Shown here in pieces: positions 25,301-36,509 of a DNA stretch of 64,000 bases. Each line of letters begins with the position of its first letter. The first letter of the stretch is position 1. Under the pieces are notes generated by a model that was not told the origin of the DNA, did not search any database, and was given only the letters and a program-made list of their open reading frames with translations. The stretch is from Lepidurus packardi (Eukaryota; Arthropoda; Branchiopoda; Notostraca; Triopsidae): NCBI GenBank assembly GCA_023053545.1, contig JAKZAN010000004.1:2294001-2358000 (forward strand), in the 5' to 3' direction. A program made the position numbers and the translations under genes.

Positions 25301-27749
25301 GCGGATCAATGAAAAGACGCGTTTAGACCTTTGCAGATGGACTTCGACCTAAGCAAGACCCAAAACTGTTTGCACTTACCGCAACGGAAGACATTCTGGA
25401 TGCAATGGTTATTCGCGCAAAGAAACTTCTCGTCCGAACAATCCTGGCTCACTTGGGCGCACCCCGACTCGTCGCTACCGTCTTTGCAGTCCATGTCGCC
25501 GTCACAACGCCAGTCTGCTGGTATGCACGGCCCGGAGAGACACGTATGCTGATTCGAATCGCATTTCTCGCCGATAACCTACAAGCACACATTGGTATTC
25601 CACCCTAGGAAATTCGCCCTGGTCGTAACACAACGTTACTTTACCGTGCAATTGTTTTCATCGTCGCCGCCTGGACAATCAACGTCTTCGTCACAGACCC
25701 AGCCGATGAGTATACAGTCCCCGCTTTTGCACCGATACGTACCCGGTGCGCCACAAAATATCCTCGCTACAATGATTAACCCGATATGATACGACCCAAT
25801 CATCAACTGAACGAACAGCTTAACTACTTACGGCATTTTTCTTCGTCCGACTGATCGGGACAATGCGAAACGCCGTCGCAGAGTTGAGTCACGCTAATAC
25901 AAGGTAACTCTTGTGTAGGTTCAGGCCCTGCACCCGGACATCGTACAAAGGAGCAAGGGTCTGTTAGAGGCGCTGTGGTAGAGCAAAACTCTTCACCGGC
26001 TAAACAAACCGCCGAAGAATCGCATTTCCACACTTGTGGTATACATCGACATTCGTCTAAAGAGTTCAATTCAATTTTTATCAAAAGAGAATTAACTTGT
26101 AAACATTATTCGAGTACGCTTCCTAAAATTTAACTCCTTAACTTAAGGCTTCCATATAGTTTAAATTATCCGGTTTTCACGGCAACTTTATAGTCTGCCA
26201 TCATACCGCAGGTCCGCTCTTGTGATCTCAGATTACTTTTATCTCACTCCGCTCAACATAAAAAAGGGGGAAAATCATTTAAAAATCTTAAAAATCCCTC
26301 GGAACCCGATCTTCTTACAGACCTCCTTGGATCACTTAAGAAAAAAGCGTAGATGTGCTCAAATTTCATTTTTATGCACCTCAGCGCCTCGTCTAATATT
26401 CAAGTATAGACTAATTAACTTAACTTACATCTTCCTATTCATTTCTAATTACTAACAGCTAGTAATAATAATATTTACTTGTCTTATTACTATTACAAAG
26501 AAAATTATTATTAGTAACAGAATAATACTAATTATTATGACATAATAATAATAAATAAAATAAAAATAATAATAATAAAAAATTAAATAAAAGTTCTTTT
26601 TAGTTAATAACAATACTACTTATGATTAATTAATTAATACTACCTGTTGTCATAATTATTATTTTAATCGTAATAATTACAATATTTTTTCTTTGTAAAA
26701 TAGACTTACAATTTGTCGTGTGCACTGCTGGTACATTGCTGGAATTCGCGGATGGCACCAAACAGCCAACCTCGGACGCACTACAGCCGCAACCCGGACC
26801 GGTTCCCAACAGAGCAGTGGGCGGAGTCGTATGGGTGGGGCTGGTTGTCAGTCTTACGGGTCGTAATGTATTCTTCTTGTCTAATTTCCCTTTTTGCCAA
26901 AGGGATTTTTTTATCGAGAGAAGAGAAAGAAAACAAAAAATACAAAATATATTTTGAAAGTGGAAAAGACTCTAAAATCTTATCTTGTCCCTCAATTTTT
27001 TTTCTTTTCTTTTTCCCTTTGTCTAAAATTTCCAAGATTGGGCAATTATATGGCCCTTCCAGCTTTTAAGAGGCGACCGTTAAGTTTTTCTTTAAATAAT
27101 AAGTGGGTTTTGCTAATGGATCTTGGCGCCGGTCTGGCGGCCGTCTTCCCTTTCCTCCCTATCATCTTAGCATCCCCCTTTTTCACTTCCAGAAACGCAA
27201 ACACACAACCTTTTCGGCGACGAATTTCTTTACAGACGTTCCCAACAATGAAAACTTCAATTTTTGGCGACTTGAGACAAACAAACTCGAATTAAAACTC
27301 TTTTCTGTCATTCTTTGAGGCGATACAAGGTGTTTAAGTAAACTAATCTTGAAAGGGGGCATCACAACGGCGCCAAGAAACCGATCAATAGGTTGACAAA
27401 GTGGGCGGGGCTTTGAATCACGTGACGCTACAAGTCTCCTTAGACTTTTGTGTGGGCGCAATTCCAATTAGGCTGACCTGATTTGACCTGACTGATGACG
27501 GAAGGACTATAAAGGGGGTTTTCTTAGAATCGCTGGGTGTGGCTAAGAATCCCTAGAACCCCAAGAGTCATTAATCGTAGCTTTAATGCTCGTCTTCTTC
27601 GTGGTGCTAGACTGAGGCGATCAATACAAATACGGGTCTCAAAATAAATTGTTTTTTTTTTCTGATCACTTACCTAATCTGGATTTTCCTTCTTGTGACG
27701 CTACCACGGAAATGAGCAGAATGGGGATAAGAAATAACGTTAGCTCCAT
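19336..27749 (-). CDS. LRP4: LRP4: LDL receptor-related protein 4, complete 16-exon gene
   Basis: All exons join in phase: 27674-27749, 26710-26880, 25832-26056, 25645-25766, 25380-25578, 25045-25298, 23996-24916, 23559-23923, 22862-23480, 22244-22778, 21558-22186, 21115-21434, 20826-21047, 20403-20646, 19603-20334 and 19336-19488. The product is about 1928 residues, close to vertebrate LRP4 (about 1900). Order: signal peptide ([18 protein letters not shown]), Thr-rich linker, about eight LDL-receptor class A modules (the first degenerate; others keep the SDE-type acidic signature), two EGF-like modules (one DVDEC calcium-binding), then four YWTD beta-propellers with EGF spacers, one transmembrane helix near residue 1795-1816, and a tail with an NPxY endocytosis motif (FANPNY). 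LDLa modules before the propellers, plus NPxY, separate it from LRP5/6. Family role: agrin/Wnt-related co-receptor at synapses. Most introns are 57-120 bp; introns 1 and 2 are larger (793 and 653 bp). Confidence 0.95.
26440..26705. repeat. AT-rich simple repeat in LRP4 intron 2
   Basis: This is low-complexity sequence built of ATA/TAA/ATT units (for example runs of AATAATAATA) inside the intron 26057-26709. It has no coding content. Confidence 0.85.
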
Positions 27750-28422
27750 GGTGGAGCCAATAGAGGTTAGGAATTGTTTTAATGGAAAAGGGGGAAATTT
27801 CCAAATACGACTTTCCGCATTTATAAATTATAAAAAGGAAATTCAATGGTTTAGTAAATTAAGTAACGGTCTTAAACGTTGAAGGTGCACTAGATATGTA
27901 GTTTTTGTTCTAAAGAGAATGTTACACAAAATAGTAGGAATTTAAGCAAGACTGGGAAATGGGAATGAGAAGCACTAAGGAAGTTAAAATGCTAAAAAAT
28001 TCTCAGAATAATCTCAGAATTTTGTTTTGCGGATTGCCCGACGTGAGCACAACAAGCAAAGATTAATTTAACACTGTATAAGAATCACATTGTGGAGACG
28101 CGTTTCTTGTGAAATTGCGCCGTAAAACTTGGCAATTAACACGATCAAAACATTTGCTCAAGAACTGGTAATCCGAGTGACGTGAAATGCTCCGACGGGG
28201 AGGACATCTAAAGAGTGTTTCTAGAGACTTTCGACCATGCTTTTGCCTCTTAAAACCGCCGTTTTCTATTGGCTGGTTTAGCACACAGTAAAGTAAACAA
28301 ACACGCTCCCTAGTTCAGGTAGAAAACTCCTGCTTATTTTGGAAAAATGTAGAATTAACTCGTGGACTAATTCTGTCACTGTTTTGTAGACAAAACTTCT
28401 AATTGAAGCTGCTACACCAAAG
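27750..28422. other. Divergent intergenic region LRP4 / SGF29
   Basis: This 673-bp region lies between the start codons of LRP4 (minus) and SGF29 (plus), so it should contain both promoters. Short open frames are present on both strands but look like chance. No TATA box was recognised. Confidence 0.6.
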
Positions 28423-29928
28423 ATGTCGCTTGATGTTGCTGCACAACAAGTTCAAGTAATTTATATAATTAATTAAGCTTACTATATTATTATTATTTTA
28501 ATGCTTTAGCTTGCGCTCATTAGTAAGTATTCTTAATGCTGTTTAATTAAAATATACTCTGACTAATAGCTTAGATATTAATTCTTCCTTGCACTTCGTT
28601 CTTCCTGTAATCTTTGGTTTTCCTCCACGCAATACCAATTATAATGTGCATTTGTTATTTTCTTTTAAATTTATTAATTTTCTGATATTCATTTCACTGC
28701 CTCAGAATACTTACAAAAAAAACTAAACCTACCTAATGTCTAATTTGTCTACAACCTACCGTGTCTAATTTTCTAGCATTTATTTTGTGTAATTCTTTAT
28801 GGTTTCAGTTTGGTCAATTTCTGCTATTTGAATGTGTAATTTTCTACTATTTATGGATGTCATTTTTCCATGATTTATCTGTCTAAAAATTTTCCATTCA
28901 TTTTCAAGTATAATTAAGCTTAAAATATACGCTAATTAATAGCTTAGAGCTAGTTCTTCCTTGCACTGCTTTCTTCCTGTAGTCCTTTGTGTTCTTCCGT
29001 CAAATCAATACCAAATGATAATTTCGTTTATATGATTGTATAAGTTAATCTGATCAAATAAATTAATTAATTAACGCTGGGTTTTGTCCACCTATAGGAT
29101 CGCTTGAAGGCTGTTCAGCAGCTAGTGAAACAAATCCATGAGGACCGAGCTAAACATGAACCTACGTTAAACACGATCGCGAAAACCAAAGAACGTCTGC
29201 AAAACGATGAGAAAAACGCCTCTTACTACAAATCCAAGCTGAAAACGTTATACACCACGACCTTAAGCGATTATCGCCAGGATGAAGAATTAGTTCGCTC
29301 GGCGTTGGCCAAAATCTACGAAATCCGCGCGATACGAAACGAGCGTCGCATAAACGCTCGTTTGGCAGGCAATAAAGAAACGATTCGCCGTGGAGCGTTA
29401 ATGAAGATGCTCCAAACATCTGCCCAAACCTTGCCCTTATGGGTGAGTCCTGTTGGAGAAGAAGCTCCTCCTTTATGTGGTTGCATTCCAGCCGATCATT
29501 CTTATATAGCCAAAGTCGGCGATATGGTCGCAGCGTTGGTGCGATCCAGTGACGGCGATGAAAATTGGATTTTAGCGGAGGTTGTGACGTATTTGTCAGG
29601 TTCAGGGCGTTACGAAGTCGACGACATTGATGAAGAACAGAAAGAGAGACATGCTTTATCAAGACGACGTGTAATCCCCCTTCCTTTGTACAGAGCCAAC
29701 CCCGAAACCGATTCCAAAGCGTTGTTTAGCAAAGGAGCAACAGTAATGGCTCTTTACCCACAAACCACATGTTTCTACAAAGCGGTAGTCAACGCTTTGC
29801 CTGCCAATCACACCGAAGAATATCAAGTCTTATTCGAAGACTCGTCATATGCAGATGGATTCTCGCCCCCTCTCATGGTCGCCCAACGCTATGTAATCGC
29901 ACTAAAAGACAAAAAAGCAAAATCGTGA
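28423..29928 (+). CDS. SGF29: SAGA-associated factor 29 (tandem Tudor protein)
   Basis: Exon 1 (28423-28455, MSLDVAAQQVQ) joins exon 2 (29098-29928) across a 642-bp intron, giving 287 residues; the human protein has 293. The N-terminal third is a charged coiled coil that docks SGF29 into SAGA/ATAC. The C-terminal half carries the tandem Tudor domain that reads H3K4me2/3, with the conserved segments LPLWVSPVGEEAPPLCG, ILAEVV, YEVDDIDEE, LSRRRVIPLP, ALYPQTTCFYKA and YQVLFEDSSYADG. The last 217 bases, with the stop and 3' flank, belong to the first copy of the 844-bp tandem duplication, but this gene itself is intact. An AATAAA lies at 29978. Confidence 0.95.
28549..29025. repeat. Two related about 100-bp segments in SGF29 intron 1
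   Basis: Segments at about 28549-28646 and 28921-29025 share AAAATATAC, AATAGCTTAGA, TTCTTCCTTGCAC, TTCTTCCTGTA and CAATACCAA in the same order, about 372 bp apart. This is a diverged direct duplication within the intron. Confidence 0.7.
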
Positions 29929-29977
29929 AAAAGTTTTGTAGTTTCTAGATATGATTAATGGAAATGAAGGGTTTAAT

Positions 29978-29983
29978 AATAAA
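29978..29983 (+). terminator. Poly(A) signal AATAAA of SGF29
   Basis: AATAAA lies 50 bp after the SGF29 stop codon. The same hexamer recurs in the duplicate copy at 30822. Confidence 0.6.
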
Positions 29984-30077
29984 GTGAGTGAATTTAACAA
30001 CTTATTTTGTTTCTACATTCTTTGTATTTTACATTATAGCTCCTTAACACTGCATTCCTACCCAGTATATATATATT

Positions 30078-30555
30078 TTATTTATACAAAGGCGAGGATT
30101 TGAAGCCATGATCTACATAATCGTCTGATTTCTTGTTGGTGACAGCGGGGAAACGAGGATCGCCGGGGTAAACGGCGATTTTGGATTGGATGACTCGCCA
30201 GCCTCTCACGCGGGTCCAATCCTATATAAAATACAAGTTTTAATAGAAACAACAGGATCTAAGAAAATTTCAGAAGCCTCTTGAGATTTTTAGTGCTCAC
30301 GTGGGTGTTGTATTTAAAGTAATAGGCGATGGTGTAGACTGAGAAGGCCGCCAATAATGCTTTGCCGGTCCAGTAACGCGCGTAAATCGTTTTGGAGCCC
30401 AATACAGGTTCGAGTTTGCTGAACAACGCATCTAAAGGGTACCGGTAGAAGCGGCGGATTGGATTGTAGCGTTCTTGGTAGTAATTGGCAGGAATACGAG
30501 GTTCGTTATGGGACAACTCTTGATCTTTTAACCATTGCTTGCGCCAAGCACGTTC
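30078..30555 (-). pseudogene. NDUFB6 duplicate lacking its start
   Basis: This matches exon 2 (30078-30221) and most of exon 1 (30301-30555) of the intact NDUFB6 at 30922-31504. It breaks off at the duplication junction, so the ATG, promoter and about the first 34 codons are replaced by SGF29 sequence. It is unlikely to make protein. Confidence 0.9.
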
Positions 30556-30772
30556 TTCCAAAGCGTTGTTTAGCAAAGGAGCAACAGTAATGGCTCTTTA
30601 CCCACAAACCACATGTTTCTACAAAGCGGTAGTCAACGCTTTGCCTGCCAATCACACCGAAGAATATCAAGTCTTATTCGAAGACTCGTCATATGCAGAT
30701 GGATTCTCGCCCCCTCTCATGGTCGCCCAACGCTATGTAATCGCACTAAAAGACAAAAAAGCAAAATCGTGA
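30556..30772 (+). pseudogene. SGF29 3'-end fragment
   Basis: This is a copy of the last 72 codons of SGF29 (from SKALFSKG to the stop), with its 3' flank and poly(A) signal. The coiled coil, first Tudor part and start are missing. The fragment lies antisense to the broken end of the NDUFB6 copy. Confidence 0.9.
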
Positions 30773-31402
30773 AAAAGTTTTGTAGTTTCTAGATATGATT
30801 AATGGAAATGAAGGGTTTAATAATAAAGTGAGTGAATTTAACAACTTATTTTGTTTCTACATTCTTTGTATTTTACATTATAGCTCCTTAACACTGCATT
30901 CCTACCCAGTATATATATATTTTATTTATACAAAGGCGAGGATTTGAAGCCATGATCTACATAATCGTCTGATTTCTTGTTGGTGACAGCGGGGAAACGA
31001 GGATCGCCGGGGTAAACGGCGATTTTGGATTGGATGACTCGCCAGCCTCTCACGCGGGTCCAATCCTATATAAAATACAAGTTTTAATAGAAACAACAGG
31101 ATCTAAGAAAATTTCAGAAGCCTCTTGAGATTTTTAGTGCTCACGTGGGTGTTGTATTTAAAGTAATAGGCGATGGTGTAGACTGAGAAGGCCGCCAATA
31201 ATGCTTTGCCGGTCCAGTAACGCGCGTAAATCGTTTTGGAGCCCAATACAGGTTCGAGTTTGCTGAACAACGCATCTAAAGGGTACCGGTAGAAGCGGCG
31301 GATTGGATTGTAGCGTTCTTGGTAGTAATTGGCAGGAATACGAGGTTCGTTATGGGACAACTCTTGATCTTTTAACCATTGCTTGCGCCAAGCACGTTCT
31401 TC
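30556..31402. repeat. 844-bp tandem duplication, copy 2
   Basis: This copy holds a fragment of the SGF29 3' end (30556-30772) and most of the intact NDUFB6. It abuts copy 1 without a spacer; homology stops at 31402, where the unique NDUFB6 5' sequence begins. Confidence 0.95.
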
Positions 31403-31504
31403 AGGACTCATGCCTGATAAACGCTGCCTTTCGTTACCCACACGGCCTTCAATGGCCATAGGTACCGAGCCCCCTGCATAGTGATTACCCGAATTCTCGC
31501 CCAT
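30922..31504 (-). CDS. NDUFB6: NADH dehydrogenase (complex I) B17 subunit
   Basis: Two exons, 31145-31504 and 30922-31065, join in phase at a GTGAGC donor and give 167 residues. Diagnostic segments are SPEERAWRKQWLKDQELS (compare RRRWLKDQELSP in vertebrates), a single transmembrane helix around ALLAAFSVYTIAYYFKYN, and RGWRVIQSKIAVYPGDPRFP near the C-terminus. The protein is an accessory subunit in the membrane arm of mitochondrial complex I. An AG just upstream of the ATG suggests an intron in the 5' UTR. The first ~34 codons are unique; the rest is shared with the truncated upstream copy. Confidence 0.93.
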
Positions 31505-32755
31505 TGTTGATCCTTCCTAAGAAAATGAAAATGAATGAATAAAGCATTTCCACTTGAGACATGAGTTATTTCTGTCAACTATAAACCAATCTTTTATAAT
31601 TGTGTTTCCAATTTTGCTAAGCAATGGTATTTGCCTTATGAAATTCTAGCAATCATTAATTGTCACATCATACGTTTCTATTAAGATGGTTATAAATAGG
31701 GGGATTATAAGTTATTCTTACTCGTCAACTCGATTTAACTTACCGAACAGAAAAACAATATGGAAACGGCATGGAAGCCTACGCTACCGCCGCTAGGTGG
31801 TAATAGTTTACGGTTTCCTAAATCGCGAAACGTTCAACATACTGGCGAAAAGTGAAATGGGGGAAAAAAAGAGCTCGTATTCGAAAGGTATGCAAAACAG
31901 CATAAAATTTAAGAAAATGGACTATGGTTTCCTTACATGAGTATACTACATGAATATACTACTGTAACTTCTCTAGGTGCTTCAAACAAAACGCGTGAAT
32001 CTATTAAAAAGGTGAAAAGGAGCGTCATATTTAATCTAAATCCCTATCTCATCGTGTAAAATCTATCAATAAAGAGTTACAGATCTTATTCCTCTCATTA
32101 CACATGAAACATAATTGTCGTAATAATGCTCTTTGTAGGAACTTCTTGTCGCTCAAGCTGACCTCCGGACTTTACTCCAGCTTGTTTGATAGCAAGCTCG
32201 TCAGATATCAACTAGTCCGATATATTGTCAGACAGTCCATAGATTTCTTTAGTACATAGCCTTAGTAAGAAGCTAATGCATCTTCTGAGCATAAAACGAA
32301 AATCCGGAAGAGTCGTCTTCTAGGTACGGGACACAAAATAATCGTAATTAGTTGCTTATGTGTAACGTTGTTGGTCTCGTGTCGGTACTCTTTCATGGTT
32401 AATGGCGTTCACGATTTTTTGTTTTATTTCTCATAACTTATCAATTTATCACTACCTTATTTTATTATTTTTCAAGTTTTTATTTGGCACTGAAAAGGTC
32501 TCGTAAGGATTATAAGCGCCAAACGCAATCGTAATCATTTTTGCATTTCGCATCTCACGTGTTTGTAATACCGTGAAGAAATAGAATTTTAAAAGTATGT
32601 AGACCTTTGTTGCTCTGATGCGTTTTCGAACACTTTCAAATAGAGTCAATCGTTAAATTATAAGGGATGCGGGTAATACAAATTCGGTTGACTAGTCGAC
32701 ACTTTTGTAGTTTTGTCTAGTCTAACTGGTTTGGTTAAGTTAAAGTTACGTCGTC
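31505..32755. other. Intergenic region NDUFB6 / ABHD14
   Basis: This region lies between the divergent starts of NDUFB6 (minus) and the hydrolase (plus). It is AT-rich with no exon seen. Short open frames, such as one near 32452-32649, lack features of a gene. Confidence 0.6.
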
Positions 32756-33831
32756 ATGTTCTTCCTCAGCTCTAAAACGTTAAAATGGTTAATAGGCTCC
32801 GGTTTCCTTATTTTTGTTCTCTGGTTGGGCCTAGTTACGTTTAGTACTTCGCAGTTACCCCCGCTTTGGACGAAAAGTTTCACGCGCAACGAAGAAATGG
32901 ACAAGGAATCAATCCAATCATCTGTAACTTTTTAGCTTAATTAACAATGAATAATCCTTTCAAACGATTAAAGCAATTACTTTCAGGCTGCTAAAGATGA
33001 TCCCATCGAATTTTGGTCCAACATTGACCTGAAAAAGCTTCCATTACCTGAGGGACTTGTATCTGAGTCAAAAAACATATCCGTCGAAGAGATCAGCCTT
33101 ATCTTTCCAGTAAACTAGACTGCGATTCCAAAGCTTGCGTGAAGCATACATTAATTTAATTCGTGTGTTGCTAGAAAGGGACTATTCATGTGCTTAAAAC
33201 TTCTCCTAAAAACAAACCTTCGCATTTGACTCTTTTGCTATTACATGGAGCAGCATTTGATGCTGGAGTTTGGCGCGATTTGGGCACTTTGCAATTATTC
33301 GCAGCCTTGGGCTATCAAACTTACGCCTTAGATTTGCCTGGTAACAAAATCATTCCATAATCTACCAAGTTTTTCCCAAGAGAAGATAAATGTTCTATCT
33401 CTAATCTTTAAAATCTTTCAGGTTATGGCAAAAGCAAAGGAACTTTTCCGGAATCCCCTGTGGAATTCATGTCCGAATTATTTGCGAAATTAGGACTAAA
33501 GAAAGATGTGGTTTTAGTTAGTCCGTCCATGAGCGGCAGCTTTTCTCTCGCCTTCCTTGTGAGTCAGCCAGAGTTTTTCGTGGGCTTTTTCCCCGTGGCT
33601 CCCGTCCAGACTGAACTGATTCCACCCTCTCGCTACGCAAATCTTTCTGTACCCACCGTTATATTTTACGGTATTCGGGATGAGAGGCTTGGCCTTAAAT
33701 CTTTGGAGAATCTCCGTTTAATACCCCGTCATCACGTCGTCGCCGTGCCTGATGCTGGACATGCGGCTTATTTGGATCAGCCGGCTGTTTTCCACCAAGT
33801 TTTGTTTAATTTTCTACAGATATTAGACTAA
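32756..33831 (+). CDS. ABHD14A: ABHD14-type alpha/beta hydrolase with N-terminal membrane anchor
   Basis: Four exons (32756-32923, 32987-33109, 33175-33340, 33422-33831) join in phase to give 288 residues. An N-terminal hydrophobic helix (residues about 10-30) fits the type II anchor of ABHD14A. The fold follows: oxyanion-loop HG (121-122), ALDLPGYGKS, nucleophile Ser188 in SPSMSG, Asp239 in YGIRDERLG and His266 in DAGHAAYL. The spacing of this triad matches ABHD14 enzymes closely. ABHD14B has been linked to lysine deacetylation; the substrate of the anchored forms is uncertain. Confidence 0.92.
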
Positions 33832-34146
33832 GCTTCGAACCCTTATGAACGAGTGTATACAAAACTTTTTTTGTTTTATTTTATTTATATTTCTTCGTGT
33901 TTTGGAAACGTTATAATCCGCATTTCCTTGTTTGATAAGTAATTCTACTTGGTGTGGGTGTCCCAATGTTGGTGCTTTGAAGAATTTTTGAAAGTGTGTC
34001 CACAATATAAACGTGTTCCTGTAATTCCGCGTACTGACTTTTCCAAGAACGCTATACGAACGTTGATGGTTTTCTCCCCCTTTTAAGGAGACCAGAAGAG
34101 GGGTCTTAACCAGATTCTCGAGTCGAGAGACGCAGAGACCAGAAAC
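33832..34146. other. Short intergenic region
   Basis: This 315-bp stretch lies between two plus-strand genes, with AT-rich 3' flank of the hydrolase first. No gene or clear promoter motif was seen. Confidence 0.6.
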
Positions 34147-34941
34147 ATGGACATCCCTGACGTTCCTATTATGGAAGAAGATTTTTCTCGTGACTCGGAA
34201 GAGCGTTTTCCAAGTAAAAACCGTACTTAGTCTATTCTATGCGATTTATGCCTATTAGATCTTTTTTTTTTTTTGTTACGGTTTCCTACCTTAATTTTGA
34301 CCCTAATTTCGACCCAGTAATGATTGAAATTTGGCTGTAAACAGATCCGCGGTGAGGTACAAATGGAATTCTTTGTTTTTTAAGATCCGGATGTGAATCC
34401 AGCGGTGAGTTCGGCTACCGAAACGAGTACCGGTGGTACAGGCTCAAGAATCGGTGATGTTGCTCCCGAGATGCCTGCTGAAGCGAAGGCTTTCGTGCAG
34501 AGTGTAAGCGAAGTCATTCAGGATGTGGGGGAAACGCTGGGCGACATGAGTAAAGGCCTGACAGATTCGTTGGGCAACGTGGGCAGTACCATTGGGGAAG
34601 CTTTGGGTGAAGTTGGTAACACAGTGGGGGCAGCCATAGGAGACGTGAGCCATGCGATTGTGGAACAACCGATTCTGGGAAGCACGACGGTCGGAATCAT
34701 CAAGGAACAATTGGCGAGAGGCGTGGCCTTACTTACGGGTACGGCTGACGATACCTCAACAGAACAGAGCACGCCGACTGAATTAGAAGGCAACGAAAGG
34801 GAATTGAAAGGACAAAGCGAGTTGAAAAGCTCTAGCAAAATAGAAACTGAAGGGTTTCTTAATCCGCCAAACATTGGAGGGAACGAAAACCTGCTGGGAA
34901 GCGCGGATACACTCACTGGGGTTGCGGATCGTTCTCATTAG
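34147..34941 (+). CDS. Unrecognised acidic protein with amphipathic 11-mer-like repeats
   Basis: Exon 1 (34147-34213, MDIPDVPIMEEDF...) and exon 2 (34385-34941) join in phase across a 171-bp intron, giving 207 residues. The middle (about residues 55-110) is a run of degenerate repeats such as DVGETLGDMSKG, NVGSTIGEALG, EVGNTVGAAIG and DVSHAIVEQP. Small residues alternate with valine/isoleucine, as in amphipathic helices of lipid-binding, perilipin-like or LEA-like proteins. No signal peptide, membrane helix or cysteine is evident. The C-terminal third is Glu/Ser/Thr-rich and probably disordered. I do not recognise a family; the helix idea is an inference from composition. Confidence 0.7.
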
Positions 34942-35160
34942 TCTTTGTTAAGCTTGTGTTTGACAACCACAGCTATTATTTTGCATATGATTTTATGGAA
35001 AGGTTTTGGAACGTGATTTTACTAGAAAACTTGGTATTGTTTCTTGAAGAACTGCAAGAGAATAAAGATCTAAAAGGTCAGGTTTTAAGTTGACTTTCTA
35101 TTCGCGCAAGTGACGTTAGCTAAACGTTGATGCACAAGAACTTGCTTCGCTGTCGGGGAA

Positions 35161-36090
35161 ATGTTGAGGGTGCCCCTCATTCTGAGTACTGCCTTCGAAA
35201 CGGTAAGTCTTTCGGGCAGTTATAATTTTTTAGACACGTTTGGTGAACTATTCTAATGAAGTTCTGGGTGATTTTAAGCAGAGCTTAAGAATTTGGGGTT
35301 CTTATTTGGCATAAGTTCTGGCAGCTCGAAATTTTTAGAAAGCGAGCCGGTTTCTTTTGTTTATAATCAATGTTGTAAAATGTCGGGTTTTACAATTACT
35401 GTACTGTGACGTACGTACGAAATCGTAGATCAGTTTTTATTAAGAACTTTGTCACAATTCTCGTTTCTTCATTAGAATACCAGTGCCTTAATGATTAGCA
35501 GTAGTACTACATTATTGTGTGTTTCGTATTGAATGTGTTTTGTTCTGTTACAGGAGACAATGTTCCAGAGTCTGAAGAAAGCTCCAGGGGGAGTTCACAG
35601 TCGTCAGATTGTAGAAAGTTTACCCAAAACTGGGCCAAAGCAGGTGAAGGGTTTACCGGAAGGTGACCTCCAACCTACTAAGCTCAGTTCCTTGATTGAC
35701 TACATGGGTGAAGCTCGCTATACCGTTGCTGGATGTGATGGCATGGATATTGATGGACCCGGCGGGTTTTCTCTAGATGCCGCGAGAACTGGCAGTGAAG
35801 AGGATTTTGGAGGCAAAGCGAGAATCGGCTTAGAAGATATTGGTGGCGGCCAGGCTGGGATGACGATTATTGGCGGCCGCGGAGACGATCGGAATTCTCT
35901 AGAAGACGTCATTGGTCAAGAGCGTCTTTCCGACAAACGCATATTTAGTAAACCTTTCTCGATGGGTCCCAAACATAGGAACTTGTCTCAAGGCTACGAA
36001 GACGAAGAAGATTCGAATGAGATGACTGGACTTTTGGACCCGAAGAAGTTGTCCCAAATGCGCTGTAAGACTCATTATGGGTCAGCGTAA
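35161..36090 (+). CDS. Unrecognised Gly/Asp-rich protein
   Basis: The main exon, 35554-36090, opens after a good acceptor (TTCTGTTACAG) and encodes 178 residues to a TAA stop. A possible first exon, 35161-35202 (MLRVPLILSTAFET), joins in phase across a 351-bp intron, giving 192 residues. The start is not certain, because an unspliced ATG at 35533 is also in frame. The protein has no membrane helix. It carries Gly/Asp-rich segments (GGKARIGLEDIGGGQAG, IIGGRGDDRNSLEDVIG) and an acidic patch (YEDEEDSNEM). The family is unknown. It lies on the same strand as the equally unrecognised gene at 34147. Confidence 0.6.
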
Positions 36091-36509
36091 ATTACTTAAT
36101 TGTAATACAAAAAATGCTCATATTTTTTTACTTTATAAAGTACAAAGTGTTGGTTTTATTATAGAGTCGTTGCGAATGCGAATACAAAGACTAAGTCCTC
36201 AGCATAATAAACTCGGTTTCTTTCGTGTAAATCTGAAAAAAGACATGCTCAATAAAAAATGGACGGTATACAGGACGGATTTAAGTCGAAGTTGGCCTAG
36301 TTGCAATTAAGATCCACACATCTGACATCAAATGGATTCTTTGTTAAGTTCTTGAAACCGATCAAACCGCCTGGGCAGTCGAGACGGTGGAATGCGGGGT
36401 TGTCGGACGCGAACCCGCGACGGAATGCGTTATGTTCAACGAACTCATGGTTCCCATCTTTAAAAGACATTCAGACAGTTCAATTAAACCATTAAAGCAA
36501 GAAATTTTT
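36091..36509. other. Convergent 3' intergenic region
   Basis: This region lies between the stop codons of the plus-strand unknown gene and the minus-strand four-pass protein. It contains AATAAA-like hexamers (for example near 36208) and no exon. Confidence 0.5.

Larger units (their letters stand above)
29712..30558. repeat. 844-bp tandem duplication, copy 1
   Basis: This copy holds the true 3' end of SGF29 and a 5'-truncated NDUFB6 fragment. It is directly followed by copy 2, and the copies look identical throughout by eye. The period is exactly 844 bp, with a 3-bp microhomology (TTC) at the junction. Confidence 0.95.

Noticed and set aside
36301..36495. Short plus-strand frame downstream of the Gly/Asp-rich gene
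   Set aside because: No domain and located in a convergent 3' region.
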